A stretch of DNA of 41,353 bases from an uncultured bacterium (GTDB lineage: Bacteria > Myxococcota_A > Bradymonadia > Bradymonadales > Bradymonadaceae). Shown here piece after piece: positions 40,570 through 41,353 of the stretch. The notes beneath the pieces were generated by a model. It was not told the DNA's origin. It made no database searches and worked only from the letters and a program-made list of their open reading frames with translations. The DNA lies in contig CALJNB010000007.1 in NCBI GenBank assembly GCA_937981985.1, forward strand, positions 1-41,353, read 5' to 3'. Made by a program: the position numbers and the translations under genes. Within the stretch, counting starts at the first letter, position 1, and each line of letters opens with the position of its first letter.

Positions 40570-41353
40570 TTTGCTCGATGGAGATAGATTTTGCCGTCAT
40601 CGCCGGCAATAGCGCAGTGTTCTTGATCAAAAGCGATATCCCAAATCGGTGTCGGGAGTTTAATCACCGCGTAGGGCGTCTCGAATTCAGGTTGATAAAA
40701 CATGATTAAACCATCTTCACCGGCGGATGCTGAGACCCCATCGGGTCTCATTTTAGTCGTACGGGCCTCTCCGCGATGCCGCAAGAGTGGAATTAATTTT
40801 CCGGATCTTAGGCTGAAAACGTCTCCGTTTGCGGCTGTTACACAGATATTAGCACCGTGGGTCGCGATTCCCGTGAGTTTATCGAAGCCGTGATGTTCGT
40901 CGATCAGTTTCCAGACATCGTTCCAGACTCGGATCGTGCCGTCGGCACCACACGTGTAAGTTCTTGAGCCTAGGGTAATCCCGGTAACTGGACCGGTGTG
41001 CCCGCTCAGCGTCCGCACACATTCGCCGTTAGACATATCCCAAACTCGAGCCGTGCCGTCATAACCCGCGCTGATGAGAGTTCTCATATCGGGGGAAATG
41101 TCCATATTTGTCACCCAAACTTGATTGGCGTGAATGACCGCGTGTTGGACGATTTGCGTATTTTTTTCGGGTAGAAACCAGATATGGATATTTCCATCGT
41201 CACCAGCCGCTGTAACAATTCGTTCATCATAAGTGAACATGATAGCGTTGAGTCCAGCCGTTGGGCTCTCTAGTTTGTGGATTAATTCGCCGCTATTAGA
41301 CCAGATACATAAATGTGAATCCCCGCAACTCGCGATTCGAGAGCCGTCATGAG
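40566..41353 (-). CDS. WD40-repeat protein (5' end beyond the window)
   Basis: The open frame runs without a stop to the window edge. An internal ATG at 41240 is only a Met within the repeats, because the codons before it continue the pattern: DGSRIASCGDSHLCIW. At least five WD40 blades are visible in the window part (DGNIHIW, DGTARVWD, DGTIRVWN, ANGDVFS, DGLIMFY, DGKIYLH), spaced about 40 residues. This is a propeller for protein interactions; no enzymatic domain is seen here, but the N-terminus is missing. It is coupled to the DUF971 gene through ATGA. Confidence 0.9.
   Translation of the reverse strand, partial: HDGSRIASCGDSHLCIWSNSGELIHKLESPTAGLNAIMFTYDERIVTAAGDDGNIHIWFLPEKNTQIVQHAVIHANQVWVTNMDISPDMRTLISAGYDGTARVWDMSNGECVRTLSGHTGPVTGITLGSRTYTCGADGTIRVWNDVWKLIDEHHGFDKLTGIATHGANICVTAANGDVFSLRSGKLIPLLRHRGEARTTKMRPDGVSASAGEDGLIMFYQPEFETPYAVIKLPTPIWDIAFDQEHCAIAGDDGKIYLHRAK

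Noticed and set aside
41240..41353. The WD40 gene starting at ATG 41240.
   Set aside because: The reading frame stays open and continues the WD40 pattern to the window edge, so that Met is internal.

Overview
The window looks like ordinary chromosome from a Gram-negative, predator-type bacterium of the Myxococcota / former Deltaproteobacteria, possibly a Bradymonadia relative. The evidence is family-level: outer-membrane proteins with thrombospondin type-3 repeats, one ending in an AgmX/PglI-like (TonB_C-like) domain; a kinase-AAA-TPR giant regulator; FHA and PP2C partners; at least nine predicted lipoproteins; and a cysteine-rich lipoprotein ending in the eight-cysteine cluster typical of that group. 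The base composition looks moderate and clearly below most cultured Myxococcota, although I did not compute it. I see no phage, insertion sequence, CRISPR array or plasmid gene. Genes come in short runs that switch strand about every 2-5 kb, often separated by clean intrinsic terminators.

Layout: 1-1165 is the end of a ribosomal-protein operon (probable rplA tail, rplJ, rplL, terminator). 1223-4375 (minus) holds a lipoprotein, a double-FHA protein, tRNA-Asn and coaA. 4621-8791 (plus) holds an OmpA-family porin-like protein and a fused alpha/beta E1 2-oxoacid dehydrogenase. 8829-10070 (minus) is a zinc-ribbon DnaC-like ATPase and a small partner. 10317-14832 (plus) is a large lipoprotein followed by a three-gene set ending in a GAF protein. 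14910-19570 has a GH113-like lipoprotein, a metzincin-like lipoprotein, rpe and a membrane lipoprotein. 19573-23391 (minus) has yaeQ, a protease-inhibitor-like cysteine-rich lipoprotein, an M74 murein endopeptidase and a TPR protein. 23500-26212 (plus) is a tight operon: small membrane protein, glycosyltransferase with a histone-H1-like tail, polysaccharide deacetylase, unknown protein. 26239-27578 (minus) is a PP2C phosphatase and a Thr-Tyr-Gly-Thr tRNA cluster. 27891-33411 has a lipoprotein MsrA, a PlsC-type acyltransferase, a second TSP3 outer-membrane protein, and a subtilase with a membrane tail. 33472-38713 (minus) has a small cysteine-rich lipoprotein, a diiron hydroxylase, a pterin carbinolamine dehydratase and the giant kinase. 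38994-41353 has tgt, a DUF971 protein and a WD40 protein that runs off the window.

Three themes recur. The first is envelope and secretion: two metal- or serine-dependent proteases, a murein hydrolase, a glycan operon, lipoproteins, and a protein with antistasin/pacifastin-like inhibitor modules. The second is Ser/Thr phosphosignalling, with kinase, phosphatase and FHA reader scattered over the window. The third is rearranged translation loci: rplJL without rpoBC behind it, and the classic Thr-Tyr-Gly-Thr tRNA cluster without tuf behind it.

The most original observations are the histone-like tail on a glycosyltransferase, the pterin dehydratase beside a histidine-box hydroxylase, the subtilase with a polytopic C-terminus, and the pair of TSP3 proteins with exchanged C-terminal domains. 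None is proven to be a new system by sequence alone.
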